64,000 bases of DNA from Pseudoscleropodium purum (taxonomy: Eukaryota > Streptophyta > Bryopsida > Hypnales > Brachytheciaceae), in assembly GCA_963969395.1 (NCBI GenBank), contig OZ017798.1, positions 17,290,173 to 17,354,172 of the forward strand, read 5' to 3'. Each line of letters begins with the position of its first letter. Positions within the stretch are counted from its first letter, which is position 1. The position numbers were made by a program, and so were the translations under genes. The notes beneath the pieces are model-generated. The model had not been told where the DNA came from, did no database searches, and was given only the letters and a program-made list of their open reading frames with translations. This document shows, piece by piece, positions 11,501 to 24,500 of the stretch.

Positions 11501-14140
11501 ATGTATAACCCTCAAATGTTGTTAAGATCTAATTTTCATCATTGTATTAGAATTTTGTGTGCAATTATTTTAAGCTTGAATTTGATAAGATTGTATAGTT
11601 GGAGGGTACAAATGGTTTGCAATGCACAAAATGCAATGGACCTAGAGGTCGAAGCTTTACCCTGCCAACCTCTTTGTCATCATTGGCCATCAAATAAACT
11701 TCATTCTCTTTAGTTCACTTTGCATTCCATTTGGTCACATTCTTTTATATTCCTCATCTTTATGATTTGGTGGAGACTGATGCTTCTCACCTTCTCCCCG
11801 TAGTCAAGACTATCAAAATTTGTAGTAAGGTAGAAGATAACTTACTATTTGCATCACTTCAATATATGAACGAGTTTAACTCTTGGGAGATTCCTATGAT
11901 GTTGTAGAGGGATCTTTTGGTGTAATTGCCTATCTGAGAGATTAAAATCTTTTATTTTTGTCTAGAATAATGGCTCTTGACACATATACATGACTGTTAT
12001 TTCAATATACTTGAACTACCTTTTGAAACTCTTCTTTCTAATTAGAGCTTCAACAAGTACTATGTGTAAGTTACTTTGTGTTGAACCCCCCTTTCAAGGT
12101 GACTATATTGAATAATTATAGCATGTGGTTACATAAGCATGCATGAATTGTAGATAGGTATTCATGTTATTACCTTGGTATGAATGTGGATTGTAACATT
12201 GTAAAGTCCTATTAAGTTCACCTAATATTTTTTGATCAATTCTCTTTCTATGTGCCATGAATCTTGGTAAATTGGAATGCCTAATTCTTGTGGAAATTTG
12301 AACTTCTTTGTACATGTTGACACTCAATCTTCTCTAATTGTACTTCCTATAATATTTTATGCTATTTCATTTGTTCAAAATCTATCATGTTTACACAGAT
12401 TTATACACCTTCTACATAATAAATTATAAATATATGTGCAGTTCATTTGTAATGTCCCTTAAAGAGGAATAGAGGATTGGATGCATTCATGTACTTTTAG
12501 CATTTGGTTGTTTAGAAATTAGAGATTATGTTGCAAGTGGAATTTCCATGTTGGTGTTCTTCAATGGTTCAAAAGACATTCAATGAGGTACATGCATCAA
12601 TTATATATTGACTATAGTGCAAATGTGCAATAGAAAGCATATTAACTAAGATACAAGCACAAAAGATGTTAAGGCCAATACTTTGTTGCAAACAATCATC
12701 ATTTCAAGCTTACTAATTTAAAGTGACATTTAATTTAAGCAATGATGATTGGAAGAATCTATCCTTCAAACATGCACAAACCATAATTCAAGAAATGAAG
12801 GATTCTAGAATTGAACCGAGCCTAACTAAAAGATGATCAATACTCCAACCTCTAGCTACCAGAAAGAAGACGTAGGAATTTTGCCACACCCCAATAAGAT
12901 CTAGACATTAAGCATTCATTACAGTTAGTCTAAAGAGAGTCTACATTGTTGCACCTGTATAGTTATTTTCAATGTTCTAGAGATAAAAACTATTGACAAT
13001 TTTTAAAAATCTAATAGTAGATTCAACTTTCTTCAATATGTAATTTTGTAAGTGATTCTCTAGGGCCCACACGTCTTGTTTAGATTTTGGCTAAACCATC
13101 TTCAAGTCTTCATCTTCATCTTGATATTATTTGTAGATTTAGCTGTCTAATTTCCAAATCAGCAAGAAATTAGGCAATTTCATTTTTTATTTAATTCAAG
13201 CTAAATCAGCTATTTAAGCACGGTAATCAATTGAAGCTTACAAATTGTTGTTTCTACTCCAATTTGAAAAACTGAAGGATTATTAAAATTGAATATTTTA
13301 TTGCAATTTGAATGTGGGGTTGGTCTACCAATTTTCCAATTATAGAATGACATGGAAACTTGTTTTACACTATAATGAACTACAATATATAGTACACCTA
13401 ATATTAAAAATTTTGATTCAATATTAATTTTTTTTCACCTTATAAAAAAATTCACAACATTTTCAAATTTTCCAAATTTTTTGAAAATTCTATGACTTAT
13501 AGAAGACATGTAGTGCCTTCTTTGAAAAATAGAATAAAATAATTTTCACTCATAATTAGTGGTAAAATAGAGAGAAAAAAACAAAAGATATCTAGACTTA
13601 GAACATGGTCATGAACCTTGTCATTTAAGTCCTCAACACCCAAGTAGTGAAAGAAAATGTCACTTGCAATTTTGCAAATAGCAATAGATAAGGCCCTCTT
13701 GATTATTATAATCTTGACAGTAAAATAATGAAACACACCAAAAATTATCTCAATCAACAATGGACAAGCTTGCAAATGCAAATCAAGGGTGAAATGTCAA
13801 ACAAAACTCTACATTTCCAAAACATCCATTCTGAATACAAAGGACCCTAACAACGTCTAATAACTCCAATCCAAACCAGGACTCTGAGAGTTTAGGAGTG
13901 AATAAGGTGAAATATTATAGCATTCTTTTACGATTCCATGCCTTGATGTTGGTGTCAGACCTTGAAATTCTTCCTCCACAATTTGCAAGCTTGGCACTAA
14001 ATTGTTTGTTACTTGATTCTCCTCTGTAAACTACCAACTCTCTCAAAGAGTTTCGAATTCTACTTTGAAATACATCAAAATTTGATTGGAATAAGGTCGC
14101 TTTTGTTTTTTACATATACGCAGAAACCAAAATTCGGATG
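8561..14140. other. AT-rich intergenic DNA, no recognised gene
   Basis: Several short open segments were read on both strands (for example 9544-9882, 11501-11713 and about 11720-11910 on plus, 10029-10562 and 13497-13781 on minus). None showed recognisable motifs or a consistent set of splice-linked exons. The only structured element I found is the 83-bp tandem repeat listed separately. Decayed transposon fragments are likely but were not identified. Confidence 0.55.
10504..10870 (+). repeat. Degenerate ~83-bp tandem repeat, about 4.4 units
   Basis: Units begin near 10504, 10587, 10670, 10753 and 10834. Each starts with a variant of GTGAAATTAGGGTTGCAAATTG, then roughly GTCATTGCAACCTTCAAATTTTT, then AACAAGC-AGCACATTT and a GTCATTGTGA linker. 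Spacing is 81-83 bp, with substitutions and small indels between units. No open frame persists through the units, so this looks like a non-coding minisatellite. Confidence 0.75.
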
Positions 14141-15569
14141 AAATATTGAACGAACCCCCCAAAATGGGATGAGAAATGCGTGATGCCTGATCACACTTGC
14201 AGAACCGCGCAATCAGGCACCACGCCCATACTACCGCACTGAACCCGCCCTACAAATGAAAGGGACATTTTAATCCCACGGATTACGTTAAGAAACACAG
14301 TAATCAGGTGAGGGAACTCATGAATGAGTACGACTTGGTTCCAAAAATTTATGCAACTCAATCATCATCTACGTCAAAGATCGATGCATACACACGGGCT
14401 TTGCGTACTTTTGGATCGGAACGTGACTAATTCATGTACTGCAAACGCAGTCAAATGGACTCATTTTCCAAATTTTTCGTGGTTCGGCTACTAACAACTC
14501 TTCTTCAACAATTCAGTAGGACCCACCGTATTCACTTCACTAGGGTCCTAGGCCAAGGCTTGTGACATCCTCTGGAAGCCCCTCGAAATTAATCATCTCC
14601 ACGACGAAACCTTACAGTACAGTACAATCATGCTCAAATTCGTCGAAGGCGACCAGTGATCAAAGACATGCAATCACCAGGAAAAGGAAAAGGTGATGGT
14701 AATACTCCATGTTCGTGTGTAAGTATGGACTCCATACTATCTCCCGATTTTGACCGTGCAGTCTCCTCATATCGATATCCGAGGCAAACGACCGTGTTTC
14801 CGATCCATCTGCAGCCTTGGGCTCCCAAATATAAGTGAAAAATCAGTGCTCTTGAAAGGGATAAACACCGACCGCACGAATGACATACCAAACGCCTCAA
14901 ACGGCTTCAGTCACAATACGTACTGCAGCCCCCGCGAAGGTGATGCTGACTACAGTCGTCGCACCGTGGAGCTCAGCGATCCTGGCGAATCGCACCCGAA
15001 CTCACGAGAAACCGCAAGACAAACCCTTCGATGCAAGAATGACAAAAGTGGTCCCTCGATCTGGTCGACCACCTTCTCTATATTCCGAGCCTCGACCTAC
15101 GGGATCGTCATTAATTGCGAGGGTGATCCGCACGACGATGACCTTACTTGAGAGCTTGAAACTAGCGATACGCTGGACGATGCCGAACTGGGCACCTCCT
15201 CGGTCTGTCTGGTCGGAGACGCCAGCAATCTCCGTTTCCTTACCCCGGGAGTAACCTATCCGAATGTGCACTCACCCACGGCATTGAGCAACTCCGAGTC
15301 CAAGCAGGCAGAATGGGCACAAGATCAAATGAATCGAGAGAGCGAAAGTCATGGAGAAAAAGAATATAAAAATGAAAAGAAAAGAAAAGGCTCAACATCT
15401 TCAGATATCCTACAGGCAGTCGAGCCTCCAATGTCACTACGCTCTGGAAAAAATGGCTACATGCAACGGCCCTGCGGAACGTCCAGTCCCCCGGAATGAA
15501 CCCAGACGCCCCGAAAGACGATTGCGTTCTACGCCAGAAACGACTGAAGCTGCAACTGAAGTCCTGCAG
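14141..15569 (-). other. Probable PIE1 3' UTR and downstream region
   Basis: Downstream of the PIE1 stop on the minus strand the DNA remains moderately GC-rich to about 14.2 kb, then turns AT-rich. Short frames on both strands (for example 15002-15271 minus, 14750-15151 plus) have no recognisable domains. A U-rich stretch (minus-strand sense) lies at 15355-15395. I assign this to transcript tail and flank. No clear AATAAA was found, so the end is undefined. Confidence 0.4.
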
Positions 15570-18500
15570 CTAATCTCCGACCTGCCTGCCTCGGCCACGA
15601 TGCCGCGAACCTGATCCGAGCGACAGACCCAGCCCCGTGTCCACGGGAGACTCGGGGCTTGCCAGCGCCTGCCCTGGAAATGCTCCAACTTCATGCGCTC
15701 GCTGACCACCCAGCGGAACAGGCCGGCCGCGCACACCTGTCATCCCACCCCGAGACGGGGAAGAGTGAGACCGAGTGTGCGCCTGATGCAACGCGGACGG
15801 GCCGCTCGCCGCTGCAGGTCGCACGGGACTGGAAGGACCCAACCGGAGCACCGGTCTCGAAAGATCAACTCCGCCCGCTTCGCGGCTCGCACCCGCTGCC
15901 TGGCCGTGGCTGTCGGGAGCACGCCTCGGTTGCGGCCCAAGCATCCAAGCCGGGGTCGGACCGCGCTGGTCCTGCTCCGAAATGCCCCTCCTGGGCGGGA
16001 CGTCCGAAGACTGCAACCGCCCGACCGCAGGGGACGCACCTCCCCTTCCCAGGATTCGGCCTGCTGCCTGTCCTGGAGGAGAGCTTCTCAACGGAGGGCC
16101 CCCAACCCCCAAAGACTTCGGCCTGCCCGACTCCAAAAACGACAAATCTGCCGTGAAGTCCAGATCCTCGTTCAGCGATGCCAAGGGCGCAACAGCGCCT
16201 GCTGCACCGGGAGGCCACTGCGCTGGGGACAGAACCTCGGAAGCCCCCGGAGACAGTAAGTCCGCAGCCGAAGAACCGGCCAGCCTCGTCATCAGGTGCG
16301 ATGCCAGACTCGAATCCTCGTCGAGGACGCCGCCCCCGTAACCCGGTCCGCTGGACCTCGACGCGACAAAACTCGCCTCCTCCAACGAGCCTCGCTCCGC
16401 CGCGTTTGTCCGCTTCGTCCAATCTCTCGCGATCTTCGATTTCCTAACCGGGCCTGCCGTGGGAGCCTCCGATGCCTCCGCTGCCAATCGGCTGCCCGCT
16501 GACACCCCCACGATGGTCACATCGTCGTCGCTGGACCCGTTCAGATCGATTCCTCTCCCAGTCCGATCATGGCTTCCGCCGCTGACGCCCTTCAACTCAC
16601 GACCTGCAGGTGAAGCGCTACCGCCTGCATGGCCTGAAACCGCTCGACGAACGGACCCTGGGACAGAATTCGTCGCTGGCCCAGACTGCGAACTCTTCCC
16701 CGAAGACTTCTCCTCAGGCCTCGGGGCTGCTGGTGCTGCTCCTGCTGCGGAACCACCAGATGCTCCGACCTTCTTGGCGTTCCTGGAAACCTCGGCAACG
16801 CCAACTGCGGGGTCGGCCTGCCGGTTCAAGTCCAATCTCCCGGAAACAGGCGGCGACGCAGGCACCGCGGAATTCGGGACACTCTTCTTCGGACGCTTCA
16901 CGACGACTTTCCCAGAAAGCGACGGATTCCGACGCGATGCTGCTTCCGAATCTCTCTCCTGCCCGTTCGCATCTCCCTCACGAATCCGAGGGAACTCCGA
17001 ATCCTCGCCGTTCTCCACCGGCTCGCCGGCTGTGGAACCGGCATGCCCCTTCTTCACGTCCGCCTTGGACGTCTTCGCCAACTTCGCCTTCGGCGGTTTG
17101 CTTGGGTCGGGGGCCGGCCTCTTCTTGCCCGCCATTCTTCCTTTCGAAGGAATGTGCAGACCCAGCACGCCCGTGCCAGACCCACCCGCGGCAGCCCAAT
17201 CACGAGTGCCCCCATCCCACCCGATCCTCGCGGCAAACCTGACATGCCGAAAACGAACCACAGGTCAACACACATCCGCGTCACATCGATATAAACGATG
17301 ACCCCACTTCGGCCTGCAGAAAATGTGAACGCAACGCCCAAGGAAAAACAAACCATCCACGACCCCGACAAGCCATGAAACCGCACTCGGTTCCCCTCAC
17401 CACAGGCACAAGTCCGCTCTACAATCTCAAATTCGAATTCCGACTCTGACGGACACTCCACCACCACGAAGCGAAGGAACCTGCACGGGGGGGAGAGGAT
17501 CCAGCACCTGAACCGATTCTCCACCAGTATTTCCGCCAGCTTTCGTACGGCTTCCGAAAGGACACGGGCCGGAGGCGAGGAGCCCGAACCCAAACCCAAC
17601 CAGTCCTCCAGACCCATGGCGGCCGGGGCCCTGTGCGCAGCCGAAACGCTCTCGCCGTCCAGCGCACTCGGCTCGCCGTACTCGGCAGATCCCACCAGAA
17701 ACTGCGTCACGCTGAAGCCCGCGCTCTCGGACCCAACGACCGGATCCTTCGACACGGACTCCTTCGCATGCGCCTTCGATGCGGCTGCCTTGGACACACC
17801 TCTTCTCTCTCCTTCGGCCTGAGCTAAAGCAGCCGACACTGCACCAGGGGACAACTTCCCGGACACCACCTTGCTCGACGCGACATGGGACTTCACCAGA
17901 CTTCGCAGGGCGACGAAACCGCGACCACCTGGCGCGTGCGTCCCACCGGACGACCCCACCGAGTCAGGATCCTGACGGAAACCCACCTTCCCCGCGCTCT
18001 TCACTGCGGCCAACACGGCCACAAAGTGACGCTGCAGAAGGAGCTCCTGATCGGGCAGCTGCAACACTGCATCCAGGAGACGCTTCGTATGTTCCTGAAA
18101 CGGAACACGCACACACACAATCACGAAAAAACCCAAGCTGCCCAAAATACCAACCGCCATAATTCCACAAACATCAATCGCGCTCCACAACACCAAGACC
18201 GCGGCGGAACGCGTACCTCGGTCACCTTCAGCTGCGCATTCGTCGCAGCACTCAGGGCACTCTTCTCGCTCGTCGGATCCCCACTCGCGGCAGCCGCATT
18301 TTGAGCCAGAAGCTGACGAAATCGCTCCCTGCAGTGAATGGGATGACGGTGTCGACCTCGGTACACACCACCGTCCGGGACCCCGGCCAAAGCATCGCTC
18401 GCCAGCTGCCAGTTCCCGCCGTACTCGTGCACCACGGCGCAAAGTACCGCATCCTCCCCGTGCGTCCACGCGGACGCGGCGGGAAGATGGTCCAGGGACC

Positions 18501-21500
18501 TCAGACTATCCTTCTTCCGCTCCTTCTCCAGCATCACCAGAGGTCCCTTCTTCGCCGGCAATCCCAAGATGATCAGTTTCCCTCCCTTCTCCTTCCCGAC
18601 GCTCGCACCGACTCCTCCGTGACCACCAGAGCTCGCCTCCCCACCAACCGACGACTTCGGGTCGCTGGAAATCCCGAAAATGGTCCTGAAAAGACTGGCC
18701 TCCAACGTCCTCGCCCTCCCTTTGCCCTGCAAACAACACATCCCAACCCGTCCCGAACAAATCAGACGCGCAGCAACGAACCGTCAGCAAAAGCACCACC
18801 ACGTTCCATGCATCCAGTCCACGGACATTACTAACGTCCCAAGCATCCACATGTGCAACTCCCCGCACTTCCCATCATCAGGCTCCTGAAACGACGACAC
18901 TCCACATCTTCCCACACTACGTCTACTCCCAGACCCTCATCTTCCCAAACGGCACTGTTTGCGCCGGGAAGGTCACCGACCCCAGCGGACCCTGTCGCTC
19001 TTACCAAGTGATCCTTCTTCAACTTCTTCGAATGCTTCTCCGCCGACAGCTCTTCCTCCAGTAACCTCGGTGCCTTTCGCTTTCTTTGGGACGGGCTCCG
19101 ATGCGGGAGGCCCAGCAGCTCCGACTGTACGTCCCGGTAAGAGGGGTCGCCGCCCCTGTCCAGCTGATAATCCTCTCCCACATTCTCCTCCTCCGTATCC
19201 GACATCAGCGAACCTTCCGTCAAAGATTTGAACTTGGCCTTCTTCAACTTCTTCTTTCCTCTCGACTTCGGACCGAAGTTCTCCGCGCCTCTCACCGTCG
19301 CAGCAGCTGCCGCTAAAGCCCTGATCCACGCAAACCACAAATGCCATCGTCAAAAACTCGGCTTCACGCACGACACACTGGCTGCTAAACCCACCCCACG
19401 GAAAACGGAACGACACAACATCCCTCGTGACCGGTCTCTAACGGGGAGAACCATCCACGACCGCCGCCCGAACATGGGTCGAAGGTCACAACCACCGTCT
19501 ACGATCTCCAGGGTAAACCAGAACCCGAAATCCTGGGGGCACCACGCCCGCCAACTTCCACGTCGGCTCAGGCTCACGTCCCATCAGAAAATGGCGGACA
19601 TTTGCCCAAGAAGAGAGCGATCGAACACGGCACAAGCTTCACCGAAGTAAGCCAACGGGAACCTCACCTGTCAGCATCACGCATTTCGGCCTCCATGGCT
19701 TCCCATTCCAGCTGCTTCTGTTCCTGCTCAGTAACGAGTGCGTCAGAAACATCCACCCACAGCCATTTTCAAAGCTCTCCAATGCCTCCAAAACAACACA
19801 CAAACCCATCCGCCCACCGCCCAAACGGGGACCCGCGACATATCCAGCGCCTGCCAGAACGAGAAACAACCAAGCCGCAACGGAAACGCAGCTCGACCAC
19901 TTCTAACCATACCACCCTTCCCATCCAAGCGTCCACCGTCGAACAGCACAATTCACAAACAAAGGAAACCTCCAAAAACGAAACTCAAAAGATCTCGAAA
20001 ACGTCGGCACGTCGGACTCCACAAGAGATGTGCTCACCTGCTGCTGAGCGAGAATGTCCACTTGCTGCCGATAAGCCTCGTCGGCGAATGCTGTGTCCCA
20101 AGCTGCAAAGACATTCCACACACTCGGTCATTTCACCCGCACCTACTGCTGCTCGACTCAAATATTGCCAGATTCACCATCATCGCACCCTACCGTTTCC
20201 AGAGACGACCGACACAACTCCCAATAACGCTCGTGCACGTATCCTCTTGACAGTGGCCCCACCAGAAACAGACCATCCGATGATATAGAATAAACAGACC
20301 ACAGACAGGCGAACTGACCATGCACTACAAAATTCACAAGAAACCGACGCTCTCAACAAAACTCCTGCACTCTCAAACCACCGATACTCCGACCACTGGA
20401 GGCCACATCCACGGACTCCGCATCGACTGACCCTTCCTTCCGATCCAGACAACACAACACAACCAAAAGGAAATGGTCACCACGTACTCTCGTAAAACAA
20501 AGGCTCATTATCCTCGTCGATCTCGGCTTCCTGTTCCTCTTTCAGCTTCTCCAGCTGATCCAACTCCCACTCCTTCTCCTCGAATGCAACCTGCAATCCA
20601 AACGAGCGCGCGCACGCACACCAAGAATTCAAAATCGCCGACAAACATAACAACCGTCCCTCCAGGATCCCGACCTGAATGAAGTCATAAAGGCCTACTC
20701 CAACTAGGTCCGATACCATCGGGATGAAATCCCGTACCCAAACGCCACGCCCTCAACACAACCATCGCTCACAATCTGATATCGCTCCGCAAGACATCCC
20801 TTCCACTGACCACCATCACCATACACGGCGGGACAATGATATCGTTCCCAAGGATCACCGTAAAACACAGTACTCCCACGATGCCTCGTCCCGCTCCAGT
20901 ACATTCAAAACCACTCGCACTCGACAAACACGCAATCAACACGATGCGTTCATTGAAGGACAGACCCAACCACAAACACTCGGCAAATAAACAGGCACTT
21001 GCACACACGCGGCCAAGGCCCAGCCCACCATCACAGACACATGCCTTGTCCTCACCACCACGCAAATGCACCCAGTGGACGTCCCCAAAGTACCTGGGCG
21101 ACGACGGCCAAGTTGTCCACTCGCGGATCCCACACTTCCAGAAACCGCATCGCATAACGCTCCACCGGACGCAGCTGGTCTTCGAAGGACACGCTCCCAC
21201 GGCCGGAGGCCGCGGCGGCCGCGGCCATCTGACGCACGTCCGCCAGCATGTCCATCTCTTCGTCGGCGTCCGCGGGGAGCAGGGAAGACTCACCGAACGG
21301 AAGGTCCTCCGTTCCCACCAACGCCCCGCCATCCTCAGAGACCCTGTCCCCGGCGGCAGGACCACCCACCAACGCCACGTCGCTCGGAGGTCTGACGCTC
21401 CTCCCGTTCTCGTCCAAGTCGTCCGCGAGATCTTCGTCGTCCAAATTGCCGGCGAACAACTCTTCCGTGAACTCTTGGTTTTCCGCCGCCTCTTCCTGCT

Positions 21501-24500
21501 CCACTCGTTTCATGGCCATGTAGTCCGCCTCGTCTTCCGCGTTCTTCAAGGCCGCTTCCACTTCGGCACTGGACAGCTCCTTGGGTTCGAACGCTTCATC
21601 CGGACTTCCCGCGCCAGAAGACGCCGATCCAGCTGCACGGCCCGGTCCGGAGATCTTGTCCGACGATCCACCCACTTTGACCCCCTTCAGCCCGGAAAAC
21701 AGCTCCATCGGGTCCAACTTCTTGAAAAAATCCGTGTTGTAACTCCCGCTCTGAATCACCAAATCGTCCAGGATCCGCTTCTGGTTCGCCTTCTTCAGAA
21801 TGTTCTCCTCGATCGTGCTCTCGCTGATCAGGCGGTAGATGTGAACCTCACGAGTCTGACCGATGCGATGGCAACGGTCCTGGGCTTGCAAGTCCATCGC
21901 CGGATTCCAATCGCTGTCGTAGAAAATCACGGTGTCCGCGCCCACCAAATTGATGCCCACGCCGCCACTACGCGTCGACAAAATGAACAGAAAGATCTTA
22001 GGATTCGTGTTGAAGCGCTGCATCAGAATCTGACGCTGCTCGGGCTTCGTCGAACCGTCCAGACGCATGTACGTGTACCCGTACAAGTTGATGAAAGACT
22101 CCAGCACGTCCAACATCTTCGTCATCTGAGTGAAAATCAACGCCCGGTGACCCTCCGATTTCAGGCGACGCAGAAGCAACGCAAGCTCCTGCAATTTACC
22201 GCAGTCGAACTGAAGCAGACGCCGGTCCGGGAAAAAAAGCTGCCGGCGCACCACCACGGGACGCAGAGGGACCAGCAGCCGGCTCGCTTCCTGCAGCGCG
22301 TCCTCCGACACAGATCCACCCAGAACGGGACCGCCGGCGATCGCATGGCTGCACCAAGCCACCGGAACGGGAGCCCGAGCCGCAGGAATCGCGAACATGA
22401 ACGCCGTCACCAAATCCATCACGCGCTCGCAACGAGTCGTCGGAAGCTGCACCATATCCGACAAAATGCTCGAAAACTCCAAGTACTGACTCGGGTGGCT
22501 TGCCACACGGTGCACGTCGTACACGGGATGCAACACGCCCACCCTCCTCAAAACGTCGGATCCATACACCGGCTGCCGCCCGCAACGCAACTCGTTCACG
22601 GCCCACAGCGCCAGGACACGCTCCCTCCTCCGCCTCTCCCTCTCGTCCCGAAGGGCCCACTGAATCTCGTCGATCACGCTGCGGACCTCCCGGCTGGCCT
22701 TCTGCCGCGACTCCTGCGCCTTCCAACTGTCCTCGCCCGTGCTCGCAAGCTCCACGATCAACGGACCCGGAGTCTTCATCTTCGAGACCTCCTCCGCCTC
22801 CCACCTGCTCATCGTCCCGTCCAGACCACCGAACTGAAGGTTCAGCGTTTCCAGGCCCACAGCTTCCAACGGGCCCCTGCACAGCGCCGAGCACGCGGCC
22901 GAGCTCACCTGGAGCTCGAGGCCCGGCATGTCGAACGACGACACGATCGGACGGCCCTCGAACAAGTCCGGATGGTTGCACACTTTGCGCAGCTGCATCA
23001 GCACGTTGATCAGACCCAGAAAATTGCCGCTCGAAAGAGTCGCCTGCGTGTCCGAGCTCGCCATGAAATCCTCGTACAGGTTACGCTGACGCTTCGAAAG
23101 ACGGCAACGGATCACGTGCTCGAATTTCCCGGGAAGCTGCTTCTCCACGTCCTTCTTCAAACGACGCAGCAGAAACGGACGCAGCACGTTGTGCAAACGG
23201 TCCACGAGCTCCTTGTTCACCTGAAAAACACACGACAGGCAAACCCACGCTCTTACCCGCAGCCAACAGCGACAGACATACCACGCTACATCCTAAACCC
23301 CCACCCCCTGCGCACTCCACCTCCGTGACCCACATAGCTCCGAGGGATACCCACATGCTCAAACAACACAAAAGGGCCGCGCCAGTACCTGGTCCGCGCC
23401 CTCCACCATCCCACTGATCGGGTTCGAGAACCAGTCGCGAAACTCCTGGTGCGACTGGAACACGTGAGGCATCAGGAAATGCATCAGAGACCACAGCTCC
23501 ATCAAATCGTTCTGCAGCGGAGTCCCCGTCAGAAGAATGCGGCGCTTCGAATTGAAGTTCAGCAGAGTCTGCCATCTCTGAGACTTCCAATTCTTGATCA
23601 GGTGCGCTTCGTCCAGGATCAAATACTTCCACTTCTTCCGCTTGAAGGCTTTCGCGTCCTGGATCACCAAGCGGTACGTCGTGATGCAAACGTGAAACGA
23701 GTTGCCGCGAGACCAACCCTGACGCTTCACTTTACGCTCCTTCGCGCTACCGAAGTACGTCAGGATCTTGAACGCAGGGCACCACTTCATGAACTCCGTC
23801 TCCCAGTTCAGCATCACGCTCGTAGGCACCACGATCAGATGCGGGCCCCAGATGCCCTTCTCGCACGCCAGGTGAGCCAACAACGCGATCGTCATGATCG
23901 TCTTACCCAGACCCATTTCGTCGGCCAGAATGCCGTTCAGACGCTTCTCGTACATCGTCACCAGCCAATCCAGACCAATGTGCTGGTACTCGCGCAGCGA
24001 ATGCTTCAACAGAAACGGAAGCTTGGTCTTCACCTTCGTCGTCGAAAACGTGTACCCAGTGGGTTGCGCCGATTGAGCAGCTGCGGCAAAATCCGCCAGA
24101 CGGTCTTCGCTCTTCTTCTCCTCGACCAATGCAGCAGTCGACGCCTCCACGCCGCCCGCGGCCTTCGCATCCGCACTCTCATCTCCGCCGAGGAGGTCCA
24201 AGCCGTCTCCCGCAACGGCCTCAAACGAACCTCCATCGACCGCATTCTCAGACTCCACTGACACGCCTCCGTTGGCTACCACGCCGTCGGATCTCCCTCG
24301 CTCCGACGGAGCCACAGGTAGGGCAGCCGGGGACACCTGGTCACCGCGGGCTTCGCTCTCCTCCGCTTCTCCCGTCTTCGCAACGGCCCTCGCTTCAGAT
24401 TCCCCGCCGGACTCCCGGACTCGCCTGCCTTCATCGGACGACCTCATCAGGATACGATCGCCACGACGTCTGGCGGCCTCACTCACCTTCGCCACAGCTG

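Noticed and set aside
14634..15271. Short open frames on both strands downstream of the PIE1 stop
   Set aside because: No recognisable protein features; they are better explained as PIE1 3' UTR or flank.
20836..23328. 830-codon plus-strand open frame (mirror 60007-62499, minus)
   Set aside because: It is antisense to the PIE1 ATPase exon. GC-rich codon usage leaves the complementary frame open; the translation is Arg/His/Leu-rich with no domain, whereas the sense strand shows complete helicase motifs.
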